A DNA stretch of 64,000 nt from Eudromia elegans (Eukaryota; Chordata; Aves; Tinamiformes; Tinamidae): NCBI GenBank assembly GCA_003342815.1, contig PTEX01000140.1, positions 1,158,315-1,222,314 of the forward strand, written 5' to 3'. Positions 13,101 through 24,735 of the stretch are shown one piece after another. Each line of letters begins with the position of its first letter. The stretch's first letter is position 1. The position numbers and the translations under genes were made by a program. The notes under the pieces were generated by a model that was not told the origin of the DNA, did not search any database, and saw nothing but the letters and a program-made list of their open reading frames with translations.

Positions 13101-14285
13101 AGAGGCATCTACTTGCTGCTTGTACGTCTAGAATCATCCTCTGCACCGTAGCTCCTACAGATTTGCTCTCAGCACTTTGCTGCTTTCCTCTCAGAGAGCG
13201 TTTCCCCGGTGCAGGGGACCTCGCTGCATTCCCTCTGTTCTGCAGAAATAAACCATGAGCAAATGCGTGATACAAACACAGAGGTCTCCTGTGTAAAACC
13301 CTAATAAGCTGGACTCCTGCTCAGCTGCGTGAATCACCCTGAGGAGGGTTTCTAAGGCCGTCATATGGGCTTTGAAGCAAAATAGGAAATACCTGCGTTT
13401 CACTCTTAGAATAGTTGGGTTTGAATCAAAGCAGATGATTTGCAGCCAGGGTTGGGTTCACAAGAAAGGGCGAGGTTGCTAGCAAATTATAATGATAAAA
13501 CTTCCTGTTTTTAAAGATGTATTTCAACAATGATTATTGCTGCTTCGGAGAAGGAAATGGATCCTTGCTAGCTGAAAAGTTCCTAACTGTTTCTCCTTGG
13601 ACTTTTGCTTGGTGCCAAAAAGTCACACAAACAAGCGATCTGTGCTGGAAGTGGAATGAGGCTTCCTTTTGGAGTTTTCAGCTACAATGAGAAAACTACA
13701 TACTTGCAAAATTAGAGCTGCTCTGTTTTTTGCTGTTATGCAAACTTTAGGCTTTCTCCTTGGCAACACCGAGTGCCCTTAAGAGCTGAAAGTGCTCAGT
13801 GTCTTAGGACATTATTTTCTTTATATACACAATGATCAAAACAAAAGACAGCTGTTAATTCCAGGAAAAAAAAATACACCCTCTAACAAATCTTTCATGT
13901 GGCACCAAAATAACTCTCCTTTCCTTTACTCCTCCTCAGGCAGATTCAAGTTAGAATATGAGTTGTTTGTGTTTGGTTCTACTTACCATAAGATTATACT
14001 CTTTTATTACCACATATACAGAAAAGCAGGTTGTGAGTTACAGATCTGTTGCTTATGCTAAAGACACAAAGTGAAATCTCACTTATTTCTTTCTTCTCAA
14101 CTGATGCCCCACTAAGGCACAAAGTGCTTTTAGTATCTTGAAATAATTATCTATTGATTGGTTTTCACCACATCATTATGGGCTTTTGAAAGGCAGTTGA
14201 CAGATTATGTGTTCATAGAAGTATTGCTCTGACGAGGCTGGAGTCAGATGGAAAGAACTGCATCACAATTTTTGCTGCCATTTTG
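10134..14285. other. Gene-free unique DNA, 10.1-14.3 kb
   Basis: No coding region could be supported. The part at 12060-12290 is GC-richer, with scattered CpG (for example CTCCGCGGAG), and yields overlapping proline- and alanine-rich chance ORFs on both strands, none with a recognisable domain. The rest is plain unique sequence. Confidence 0.55.
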
Positions 14286-14387
14286 CTACTTTCGCATTGC
14301 CAGGAGGAGCGAGGCGGAAGGAGGTAAAGCACTGTGTGAGTTCCTGTTTATCCAGCGCAGGAACAATTGCACTTTAATCCCGATCAC

Positions 14388-14555
14388 CTTACTCCGGATC
14401 ACAAGGGACGAGAGCCAGCGCTTAGTCAGCTTCCCGTCCTCTTTGCTGCTGGCTGTCGCCATGGCAATCATGTGCTTGGCTTCAGCCTGCTGAGCATCCG
14501 AGACAGATCCCTTCCCGTAGGAGGGCTGTAGTGTAAACCTAGGGCTCATCTTCAC
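14388..14555 (-). CDS. Weak exon candidate, unknown protein
   Basis: A minus-strand frame starting at an ATG at 14553-14555 runs 56 codons to a possible donor (AAG|GTGATC, GT at 14386-14387). The composition looks coding-like, with a lysine- and alanine-rich middle (residues AEAKHMIAMATASSKEDGK). No good pyrimidine tract or acceptor lies upstream, and the region also carries bicoid-type GGATTA/TAATCC words, so it could equally be a conserved noncoding element. I do not recognise the product. Confidence 0.15.
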
Positions 14556-15188
14556 AGGGGAATTAATCTGGATTAAGTATTTGAATTTGAGGGATAGTCA
14601 TAAAATTGAGTGGACACCTGCCTTAGGAATAATGCTGACTTTATTTCCCTATATTCTAATTCTGCACCAAAGCAGAGTAATTATTTTTAACAAATAAGAT
14701 TGGTTCTGAGAATGAAAATAACCTTTTTCAACACAAAACATCCACCATGGGACACATTCCCCAGCAGCTACTGTAGAAAGGTTTCTTCAGTGGATATTTC
14801 CACCGGTTTGTATCCTACATAGGATCTTTAGGGTAACTTGAAGACCTGAAGTGCCCTAAGCTGCTCCTAAGAATCGCCCAGGTTCAGGAGAGTGCACACC
14901 CTCACAGGGCCATAGCATCACAGAAACAACATTATGTCTTATTCCCGAAGGATATGGCATTTACTGGGGCATACAAATTGTGGCAGGAGCATGCAAAATT
15001 TAACAGGAAAGCCTTGACACCTGCTCTAAAATGCTGGGATGCTACAGGGACTTGCCTGGATACATTAGCTTCTTCATTAACAAAGGCTTTTCTTTTTCAA
15101 CCACTGCTGTGGCTAGGATTGCATTAGCACAGAATTCATGTCGCTAGAAAACACTGAGTCAGCCTGCTTAGTTTAATCATTTCTCCAG

Positions 15189-15233
15189 CTCTGTGGATAA
15201 ACTCCATGAAAATCTCTGTGGATTTTGAGGGAG
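15189..15233 (+). other. Microexon-like splice pair, 45 bases
   Basis: An acceptor ending ATTTCTCCAG and a strong donor GAG|GTAAGA bracket 45 bases, with one frame open. No neighbouring exon in compatible phase was found, so this is only a lead. Confidence 0.12.
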
Positions 15234-17976
15234 GTAAGATTTTATAACTCAGGTGTTCCACCAATTTCAGCAATCTTCCTTCTTGATCTCCTTGGTGCTT
15301 TAGCAGGTGGTAAATACTGTTATTTGTTGGGTCCCTCCTACACATCTCTGCTTTTGGAGGCTGAAGTTGAATTCAGAGTCACCTTGAATCTCACTTTTTC
15401 AAGGCATTTGTTGAAGAAGTGAGTTGATGATTTGGTACAAAGGAGGTAATTTACATAGATTTTATGTTTTAGAAATGGGGGAAAGCAATTTGCCAGACTT
15501 AGTAGATGAGAGAAAGTATGGGAACGGGTAAACCACTTAAGAGAAAATAGGAAAAAGCTCAGAAGCTCTGCTTCAGGATTGGTTTTTTTGAAAAATGCCC
15601 TCAAATTTGTAGAACTCAGATAAGGTTTTGATAGGGTTTTACACATTTAAAACCTGTTCCAAATGTAGCCTCTAGTGCTTTAATGCTATTGTTTTGCTAA
15701 AACAACGGTAGGATGTTAGCATTTTCTTCTTGTTTTATACTACTGTAGCTCATCTCTTGATAGTGGAGTAACCACTAATTCACATTTTGAGTATTGGATC
15801 AAGGCTATTCTTGAAGTATTTCCATTTGAAGTTTTTATCATTTTTAACATGCCTGGGCCATTTTGTCAACTGATACTGCTTTCTATACTGGCTGCGCTTT
15901 GAAGGGCCTCTTGTCTGCAGCCAAAATGGGGACAAATTTGGAGAAAAAGGGTCATGGTGAGAGCATCTTCAGATATTGGAAGAATCCTGGGATTATGAAG
16001 ATGATTATCTAAAGGATTAGATGTGTAGCCGCATATCCAAAGAACTGGAGGAATCATCAAAGCAATTAAAGCTTTGCCTGTTTATGTCCCACAGACAGTC
16101 CACGCGATTGAAGGAATTCAGACCACTCTTTATGGGTATTTTTATACTGCAAAGTGAAGAATATTGAGGGAGGGACATACAAACACTGAACTCTGCTCAA
16201 TTTTTTTGGCACTTTACTCTCTAATCTCTGTTTGTCTAGTCCAACAAGTGAATTACGTTCTGGAAGAGTATGTGGGACTTGATTTGATGGTGGGAGGTGA
16301 ATTGATGACCACCTTCTACATGGTGATAAAGGCACAGCCTCTATTAACTGTCTCACCTGATGGTCTCACTTTCTTGTAACTTGTGCACATTCAGAACAAA
16401 CAAGAAAGAAAAGGCAAATTTCAGATATTTAAAATGAAGTTTATGAATGTCGTTCACTCATCCAGGGAGCTGGTTTGTGTTGCTGAGTGCCACGTAAAAG
16501 ATCCATCTTGTCCATGATGTGCAGAATTGATCTGATAGAAGGCTAGTTAAATGGGCTCAAATGTTTGCGACAATCTCTGCTGGGTTAACTCTGTCCTGGG
16601 AAACTTTATACCTCTCCAAGATACTCTAATTTTACGATAGAGTGTTTCTGTTCTCACAGGCAGAACAGTATGAACATGAAAACAAAGGAACACTTCAGTG
16701 GGCACTCTGCCTTGCTTAACAGAAAAGCCCTTTCATGCCCAGGCCTTATCTTAATCACACCTGATAGTTAGTTTGTGTTACAGGTATCACAGAACCATGC
16801 TCAAGAGTCAAATGGGAGCTACAAATTTTCTTACCAAAGTTAGTCAGGTCCCAAAACAAAGCAGATAGATAGCCTGCTGATTTCTACAAAATACCTTTTC
16901 CTTTCAGGTATAATCCTGTAAACTGGATTTTATCCTGTCATTTCCTGCTGTGTTCAACATTGAACTCAAATAAAACTGACAATCCTCCTGTTGCTCCCTC
17001 TGCATTTCAAGCTGCTGGACTTCAGTACACGATGTCCATGTTCTGGGTAGCTTCGTGGAGCTCAGGGAGTGTCAAGATGCAAGACAGAATATTTTAGAAT
17101 ACTCTGCTGTGAGCTCATGTCAGTGAAGGTACACGTGTGCACCGACCATGAGGCCAAGCCTCACTGGAAAGACACAAAAAGACCAAAAGACAGACGCTAA
17201 TAATGCATGACACCCAGTCTAGCTGAGGTTTCAATCAACCAAGACCCTGGTTGAGAAAGCAAAGAAGCTTTTCTGCAGGCCAAACACATCGCTAAATGCA
17301 CGCCTGGAACTCAAGAATTTTGGCTTACAAAGAATCCTGGAAGGCCTTAGCAGAGAGATGGAGTGAGAGTATGTTTCTTAATAGTTTTATTTTATATAGG
17401 TGAAGGGAGCTTTTTTTTTGACTATGTAATAAAATACTTCATTAAAAAACAACAGCAGCAAAACCCTAGTGTTAGAGCATGCGCTGCAGCTTGATGTTGA
17501 ACTCCTTAAACTTTGGGGTTTCCTTCTGTCCTGTCCTAATCATTTTTATCAATAGTAATGCCAATACACTTCTGATCATGTGTCTCAGCTCAATAAGGCT
17601 GAATTTCCATTGGTTAATGCCTTAAAGGCACCAACAAAGTTTTTAATTACTGTCTAATCATGACCTGGATGCTGGTCCATTAGGAACTAGGCTGGATCAA
17701 ATAAATTCATCATAAACTGTCCCAGATGACCTATGTCAAATGTAGAGCATAAAAGATCATCAGGAGGAACTTTTACGTTTGGATTCTCTAATAGTTTCAC
17801 TGAAGACAATTGCATATTATAAATATATATAAATCATATTTCATACAGGTGATTTTCTCAAATGAGCCTATACGTAGCTAGAGAAGTTCTGAGATATGAG
17901 AAAAATGGCATCACATCACCATGCATGAGGTTCCACTATTCACATTTTTAGGTGTTTTAACATGCGATATTTATTT

Positions 17977-18000
17977 ACTGTATTTATACATAAATACAGT
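17977..18000. repeat. Perfect 11-base inverted repeat, 2-base centre
   Basis: ACTGTATTTAT, then AC, then ATAAATACAGT. Both arms match completely. It is AT-rich and could be a cruciform-prone site or a chance palindrome. Confidence 0.85.
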
Positions 18001-18769
18001 TTTGTGGTTCTGTTAGGTGGCTTGTTTTAGATGTAAGTTTCCCTTTTAAAGAAGAAATGGTTTGTATTTTTTTCAAGCATTTAGAACTAGTTATTTAAGC
18101 TGACAGCTTGGTTATACTTTTGAGTGACGGCTATTTCAGGATGCTATTAAAACTGAAATAGAGAACGGACAGAAATTTCTCAATCATTACGAGGTGTGTT
18201 ATGTGTAAGGTATAGCCCAGATTTAACATTTTAGGGATGGCCTAAACTTCTTTCTCACAACTAAGTGGAAAACTGAACTCAGGATGAAAGGGACAAAATA
18301 AAGCCTGGCAATGTACTTTAAAATGCTTTCTGATTTCAGCTATATGGATTATAGCTCAAACTTCTAAGAAATAGGATTTGAATGACCACCTTTCTAGCCC
18401 AAACTATTTTTGGTGGTCTAAGACAATGTGATGACTTTGGATTTTTAAAATGTAGGGCTCAAGGTAAAATAAAGGAAGGAAGAAGATATCTTTGTCAGTA
18501 TTCTTGGTGTACCGTTTCCTTATTGGTAATATGGAAACCAAGCTCATTTCAAAGCTAGGCCAGGAGGAAGGGAACTAAAGACTAGTGCTAAGTGGAGTCT
18601 CAAGTACCACAAGGGAGCTGTCTCCATCGGTCACAGGTGACAAGCTTAGTTTAGCAGTGGGAATCCTACATGAGAGGTCACAAAGTAAAAGAATCCTCCA
18701 AGTCATTTGCCACTTTGGATTAAGGAGGGAAATACTTTAAACTCTTGTCATAGATACCAGCTGCAAGCT

Positions 18770-18975
18770 CCTGCTAGGAGAAATTCAGTAAATTTTCTTG
18801 TTCCAAACAATAATCCCACTAAATGAGCTTTGACCTTTGAATTAACAGATTTTCTGGTCTGGATTAAGCAAAGGTTCCTCACTTGACATGTGGCAAACAA
18901 ATCATCATTTACAAACTTGTCTGTAAAATGGCTATCAATAGGTTCTCATTCAAAGTTCATGCAAATTGCAGTGCC
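18770..18975. promoter_or_regulatory. Enhancer-like block with octamer and nuclear-receptor half site
   Basis: Contains TGACCTTTG at 18831-18839 (extended nuclear-receptor half site of the ERR/SF-1 type, reverse of CAAAGGTCA) and ATGCAAAT at 18959-18966 (the POU octamer), in repeat-free AT-rich sequence. The density of recognisable words suggests a conserved noncoding element. This is inference from sequence only. Confidence 0.3.
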
Positions 18976-20391
18976 ACTAGAGTCACCTAATTATTTTTTC
19001 ACAAGGAATTAGTGGCAATAGGTACTGGTTTTCAAGCAGGGAGAATACGGGGGTGATTAGCTTTGATTTTAGTATGGATATGTCTTCTTTAAAAAGTACT
19101 TCATGTGCAGATTATTTTGAAGCAGAAGCAAAACTCTCAAGTGCTAATCAGATCGTGAACTGATGAGCAAGGAGCAGTTCAATTTCTCTTCTGCTTTTGG
19201 GCTTACTTTTGCTTTCAGAGAGGCAGGGCTGAGCAACTGTTGCAGCGTATTCATTCGCAGCAAGCAACCTGTTTTTAAAATTCAAGCAAACATGATTCTC
19301 CCCCAGTGTCTGCGAATTCCAGACATCCAGCTGGGTGCTGCTGATAATGAAAAGGAACTGACAGCTATGTCCCAGCTGTCCCAGTGCTGAGTTAACTTCT
19401 CTGTTTCCTAAAGCAGAAAACCAGCCCCTTCTGAATCTTGCTGTTATCCCAAGGGGGAAGGGGTGATTGGGCATCAGAAATGATATCTGGACTCAGTGAA
19501 CGTAGAATAACTATAAAGCAGTAAGACATCTTGCACTTTCATGGCTGAAAAAGTAACCAGCCTCTTCAGGCAGAGGTGGAATATGAAGCAGTAGGTCAAC
19601 TTTATGTGCAATACGCTTCTGCAGTCTCGCCCAATATGCTCTTCCCAACCAAAATAGTAATAGCAGAGCTGGATACACCACGGAGTATGATGAGGGGATT
19701 GTTTCAATGAACTTAGCACCAGCCTTTGGTAGTGATGTGCATCGCTGGTGTCACGCTGGGCACGAACAAACGCGGTCCTTTGTTCCATCAGCTGCTGTGT
19801 GTCTGACAGGGGGCTGTTTCGCAAACAGGAGTTCCTTGTTTACGTTGCCCTGAAGATGAATGGAGAGATACATACTTAATAAAATACCCTCAAGTCAAAA
19901 GTCCCGCCTTCCAGTAATGAAGAGTTAAAACTGCTATGCTCTTTTAAAAAGGGCTTTCAATTCTGCAACTGCATTCTTATCCCCTTCCTCCAGTTTTAGG
20001 TAGTAGCACACGCCAGGCGGGCCTGAAGTCTCTCAAGGCATTACATTTACAATTGTATGGAAACAGCAGCAATTACTTCTGTACGCTCTGATCGGCTTTC
20101 TGTGCTCCCAACTGATTGCTATTCTTAAGGCACACAGTGCAAACCTGCTAATCATAACCCTCCTTGAACACAGCCGTCCTCCGAGTGAAGGAGGTTGCAG
20201 CTGGGGCTGCTCTTTTCCATGAAGATATCTCCAGCTTCAGCTTGCTATGCTGAACATTTTTTTTCTCTATTAATAAACTCTTATTTTTGAAGCTCCTGAA
20301 AAGGTTTTTTTTTTTTTTCATCTCTCCTCCCTTCAGTCTGTGATCCCAGTGGAGAATTTTTTTCCAGGGCCTGATTGCCGCTATTTCCTAA

Positions 20392-20439
20392 TAATTACTT
20401 GCTAATTATCTTTTACCAGTGAACATTTGCTAATAATTA
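20392..20439. promoter_or_regulatory. Cluster of three TAATTA homeodomain sites
   Basis: TAATTA lies at 20392-20397, 20403-20408 and 20434-20439. The outer two sit in the longer shared word CTAATAATTAC. Three identical cores within 48 bases, flanked by non-repetitive sequence, is the arrangement expected of a homeodomain-bound enhancer. No gene can be assigned as its target from this window. Confidence 0.4.
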
Positions 20440-21548
20440 CCACAATCTCATCTGAGAGAACGCTTCCTGCCTGTAAGTAGCATGTAAAATATCTACAGTA
20501 ACTGTGGAATAACATCTGGTAAATAGAAGCTTTGTTAATGGAATGTCAGTGCAAGTTAGCAGTGAATTTAATGGTTTGCGTATGTATTTTAAGAGGCCAC
20601 AACATGCATACAATCAGAAAAAATATATATATTTTGAACAAATAAAGCAAGTTTCCCATCCCTTACTTCATAGTGTTACCTGTTCTAGACAATGGAGCAG
20701 GGAAACTCTAGACTGCACTGCTAAAGATATTATAATGTTATTCTGCTTTCGTGCCTGTCATTAACACACAGAACAGAATTAAAGTTTGGGTCCTTTTACA
20801 GTGCTGCAGTACATTGCAGAGGGAACAGGTAAGACTATGGGACATTTCCACAGAATAACTGCATTGCCAACAGGCTTAGAGAAATCTTGGGCAAATCTTG
20901 GGTAAAACGGTCCAAGAGCCAAGGAGTATAGGGCCTGTGCAATTTGAAAGCCTGCATAGTACCCTGGGGTTCATCAGTACTACCGAGGCTGTGGTGGGTT
21001 ACTCCTTCAGAAAAACGGGGTTCAGTGGGCACTCACAGCAGCTGAGCTACCACATGAGTATCAATTTTATATACATATGTACTTTCCTACACACACACAA
21101 ATTTTCTTTTTAAATTCTTCCACTACTCCCTACTCCCTACCTTTGTAGATACCTGTAGGTGAGGAAGGAAATGGGATGTGGTGATCGTGTCCTGTAGCAG
21201 GTCTGTCGTTTGGAGCATTTTGTCTATACTACCTAAAATTGTTTCTTGCAGTCAGAATGCTGTATTCAGTCCAGGAGTGCACATACTGCTGTGGACTCTG
21301 AAAAACATGTCTGTGTTGCAGGCTGGTGGTTTTTTCTTAACCCGTTTTAAGTACTATGTAATCTGTGGTACAGAGGTACATGTACTTATTACAGATGTGC
21401 AGGAAAGCAGAGTTTTGAACATGTTATGAACACAACATCTTGAAGAAGTAGTGCCACTGCTGGAAGTCATTAAGTCATTTGAGATTTTGAGCCTAAAGTT
21501 AAACTTACAGCATTTGTGTCATTTGTAAAGCTTAATTGAACTGTAATC
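20440..21548. other. Gene-free unique DNA before the pentamer array
   Basis: Apart from the 27-base splice pair and a short AC run near 21091-21100, nothing recognisable is seen. Confidence 0.5.
20802..20828 (+). other. Microexon-like splice pair, 27 bases
   Basis: Acceptor GTCCTTTTACAG and donor ACAG|GTAAGA enclose 27 bases, a multiple of three and open in the first frame. Neuronal microexons have this size, but no partner exons were found. Confidence 0.15.
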
Positions 21549-21608
21549 TCTTCCCTTCCCTTCCCTTCCCTTCCCTTCCCTTCCCTTCCCTTCCCTTCCC
21601 TTCCCTTC
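21549..21608 (+). repeat. (TTCCC)n pentamer array, left side
   Basis: About twelve near-perfect TTCCC units run directly into the assembly gap. The strand is pure pyrimidine, so the array can form triplex-type structures and is hard to sequence. Confidence 0.95.
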
Positions 21609-21777
21609 NNNNNNNNNNNNNNNNNNNNNNNNNNNNNNNNNNNNNNNNNNNNNNNNNNNNNNNNNNNNNNNNNNNNNNNNNNNNNNNNNNNNNNNNNNNN
21701 NNNNNNNNNNNNNNNNNNNNNNNNNNNNNNNNNNNNNNNNNNNNNNNNNNNNNNNNNNNNNNNNNNNNNNNNNNNNN
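21609..21777. other. Assembly gap of 169 unknown bases
   Basis: A run of N inside the pentamer array. The true size is unknown. The open frame that spans it is an artefact. Confidence 0.99.
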
Positions 21778-21880
21778 CTTCTCTTCCCTTCTCTTCTCTT
21801 CTCTTCTCTTCTCTTCTCTTCTCTTCTCTTCTCTTCTCTTCTCTTCTCTTCTCTTCTCTTCTCTTCTCTTCTCTTCTCTC
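21778..21880 (+). repeat. (TTCTC)n pentamer array, right side
   Basis: About twenty TTCTC units, with one TTCCC near the gap edge. The unit differs by one base from the left side, so a unit switch lies near or inside the gap. Confidence 0.95.
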
Positions 21881-24529
21881 TTGTCTCTTTATATTGTCTC
21901 TTTACCTACCACTATCAAGAGATGATGCACCAATATCACCATGCATGGACAAGCAGTGACCACGCCATATCCCAGATAGAAATGGCAAAGTGAAGGGAGG
22001 AGCCCATAAAATTGAATGACAAATTACTCCAAAGTACAGAGAAGTGAACCTGCTATCGTGAGGTCAGTCTGATGCCTTTTTTCATTGTAGTCACCCTCAT
22101 TTGGTGACTCGCAGGCAGGATGCAAGTGAGAAGATACAAAACACAGGGGCTGGGAGCCTGGATTTGGCAATAAGAGACCCCACTAGGAATCTAGACTTTT
22201 CGGTACCACCAGAACCAGTGTGGAGCTAATTTGGATCTGGATTGTTAGTATATTCCCCCAAAGAGCGAGCAGGGCAATGCTGTCGTCACAGGTTGAGCGT
22301 GGTGTGAAGACTAGCACAGAAAGCTGAAGGCAGAGGGCTGCCTGGGCTCCCCACGGCAGTGCACTGGATTCTCTTCTTATGCTTCCTTGCTATCTCTCAT
22401 TCCCCGTTTCTAGCACTGTAGCCTTGTGCTGAAATACAATGTGTGTTGGCATTTCAGCACAAGAAAACATTTCAACAGGGTTCTACAAGGATCCATTTAG
22501 CCCTTGTAATAAATCCACCTCTGATCCATTATATTTTAAAGTAACTCAAGGAAGGAAAAGAAAAAGAGAGACTGAGAGTGAAACTCATGGTCTGCCAAAG
22601 GACGCTGTAGACAGAAGGGGTCAAGGTCACAATATACAAAAAAAAAAGAGGACTCCATGGAGGTAGGAGTGTCAAATGTGTATTAACAGTGGAGAGAAAC
22701 TTCAGTAAAGAGTACAAAACAATCAGCAGAGTTTTGTTATCTCCTATGAGACAAAGGAATTTCTCTATAGCTTACCAGAAGAGGAGCGTCCAGGACCAAA
22801 TAAGCTTTTATTCAGAAGAATTGGAAAACAAGTGGTCTCTAGTGTGATCCTTTTTTCTAAAGAATTAGTGAAGTTGTTTCCATTTGCAAATTATGAATTT
22901 TGTTAATTTATGCATCATTTAAAATGATTCAGGGAAAAGCCTATGTTCCTTGAACAGGTAAAATAGCCACAAAAGCTCATAATGATCACACAAACATTTT
23001 GTGCAAACATCACTTGCTATTCAGAATTTTATGAATATGTATATTTATTTACACAATTTTTTTACAATGCTTCTGAATTCTACCACCTCTTGTAAGCCAA
23101 AATCAATTTGTGATTTTGTTAATGAATAACAAAATAAAAATGGTCTTAAATTCTGCTTCAACTAATGAGCTGTCTTATTTCCAGAAGTACTCAAATACTA
23201 TATTGCTATATTCACCAAATTCATTGAGAGGGTAATAACAGAGATTAATGAGCTATAGCAAGCAGCTTACTAGAAGGAACTAAATATATCATTCTTTCTA
23301 AGCACTGACCCTGAAAGAGCACTTGTAAATATTGGAGCCTAAGTTAAACTTGCAGCCTTACACACAACTGTGGGATCTTGACTTTGATATACTACTGAAC
23401 AAAGCTTTAACCACCAAAAGGCTTCACTAAGGTGGGAAAGGTGTCCTGGATTACCACTCTAGTAATGGTGAATGATGATAGTGGTATTAGGCTTGAAATG
23501 AAAGAACAGGATAAAGGAATTATTAGACACATACTTCTACCCAAAGAGGTGGAAGGTGGTGTGAAAGAGGAAAACAACCTAGAGATTTAATGTCAGGGAA
23601 AAAGTCTTCCTAAAGGCACAAGCTACGAAGTGTAAAAGATAAGAGAAATTCTTGTCTTTTAATTCCTTGGACTTTACAACAATACTAGAAGGGATGTGAA
23701 CATGAGTTGTTTCTGCTGGCAAGACAACAAGAAATATTACCGAACAGTTGGTGATATCCTCTAACAATAACTTCTATAATTCCACAAGTTTGTTATGACA
23801 TCCAAAATCAAGGTTACTTCATGTAGGCACCAAGTATCTCAAAATCAACATGAAGCAAAAGTCATAATTGTTTTTGTGGCTCCTTTCTGGGGCTCCTCAC
23901 TCTTTCCTAGACTACCAGGAGCCTCTACAATGAAAGCTGGGACAAATCTTTGAAAATCTTTCAGGTCACCACCCAGCAAATAAATTAAGTAACTGCGGAA
24001 GGGAAGCATAACTACTCTGCTGCTGCAATAGTTAAAGCTGCAATAATGCAGAGAATTGTAGATAGATGTGGAGATGGGAAGTTTCAGAAGGAGGTACTCT
24101 CTATTTTTCTCCCCACTCTTAGGTTTGTATTTTTCATAGTCGCAGGATTTCTAAATGCAAAAGAGCCACCTCCCCCATCTCCCTTACTCATGCTATTGCC
24201 CACCCCACAACTACAAGCTATGACATCCTCTTTCCCCCTGTTAGTTTACAGATGAAGCAGAAGAGCCTGCAGCAGGCAGCAGTCTGCAGCTGGTACAAAG
24301 AGGAAAAGAGAAGATGCGTTTATTTTGTGTCTATTACTTTTAATCAAGGCTCTAGCAGGACCCTTTTACACAGAACTGAGATTATCTAGTACAAAACTAA
24401 GGGGGTGGGATGTGAGGCACAATGAACCCCCAGCCACACAAAACCGTATTCATCTCATCAATTTGGGCCATGTGGGGCAAGGGAGCGTAAATGAGGTGAC
24501 AGAGTAAGGCTGCGTCTCAAGAGGAGCAA
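21881..24529. other. Gene-free AT-rich DNA, 21.9-24.5 kb
   Basis: No supportable gene. A perfect inverted repeat at 22423-22463 is listed separately. 22.8-23.3 kb is strongly AT-rich. Confidence 0.55.
22423..22463. repeat. Perfect 13-base inverted repeat, 15-base loop
   Basis: CTTGTGCTGAAAT at 22423-22435 is matched by ATTTCAGCACAAG at 22451-22463. The stem is balanced in composition, not simple AT, so chance is less likely than for AT palindromes. It is too short alone for a typical microRNA precursor, and the flanks do not extend the pairing. Confidence 0.85.
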
Positions 24530-24735
24530 ACACAGGACCGCCCTTCCCGAGCCTCGTCCGGGCGGCAAAATCGCAGTGCAGAGACTTTGCAAACCTCCTC
24601 CTCCTCGCCCTGCCTTGCAGGGGCACCGCGGGCCGGGCCGCCCCCCTCGCAACGGCTGACCCAGAGAGGAGGCTTCTGCGTGACTGAGTACGTGGCAGCG
24701 GCGCTCGGGACGGCCTTTCTCGTGGCACCGCAACC
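24530..24735. promoter_or_regulatory. CpG island
   Basis: About twenty CpG dinucleotides lie within roughly 200 bases, including CGCGGGCCGGGCCGC, in otherwise CpG-poor surroundings. In birds such islands usually mark promoters. No TATA box or convincing first coding exon was seen, so it may serve a noncoding transcript or be an orphan island. Confidence 0.6.

Larger units (their letters stand above)
14556..20370. other. Gene-free AT-rich DNA, 14.6-20.4 kb
   Basis: No gene is seen. It contains one paired splice-site microexon-like motif (15189-15233), a perfect near-palindrome at 17977-18000 and an enhancer-like block at 18770-18975, listed separately. ORFs near 15.1-16.4 kb and 19.1-19.8 kb have no recognisable domain. 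Confidence 0.55.

Noticed and set aside
21536-21925. 129-codon ORF through the pentamer array
   Set aside because: Made of repeat units and unknown bases across an assembly gap.
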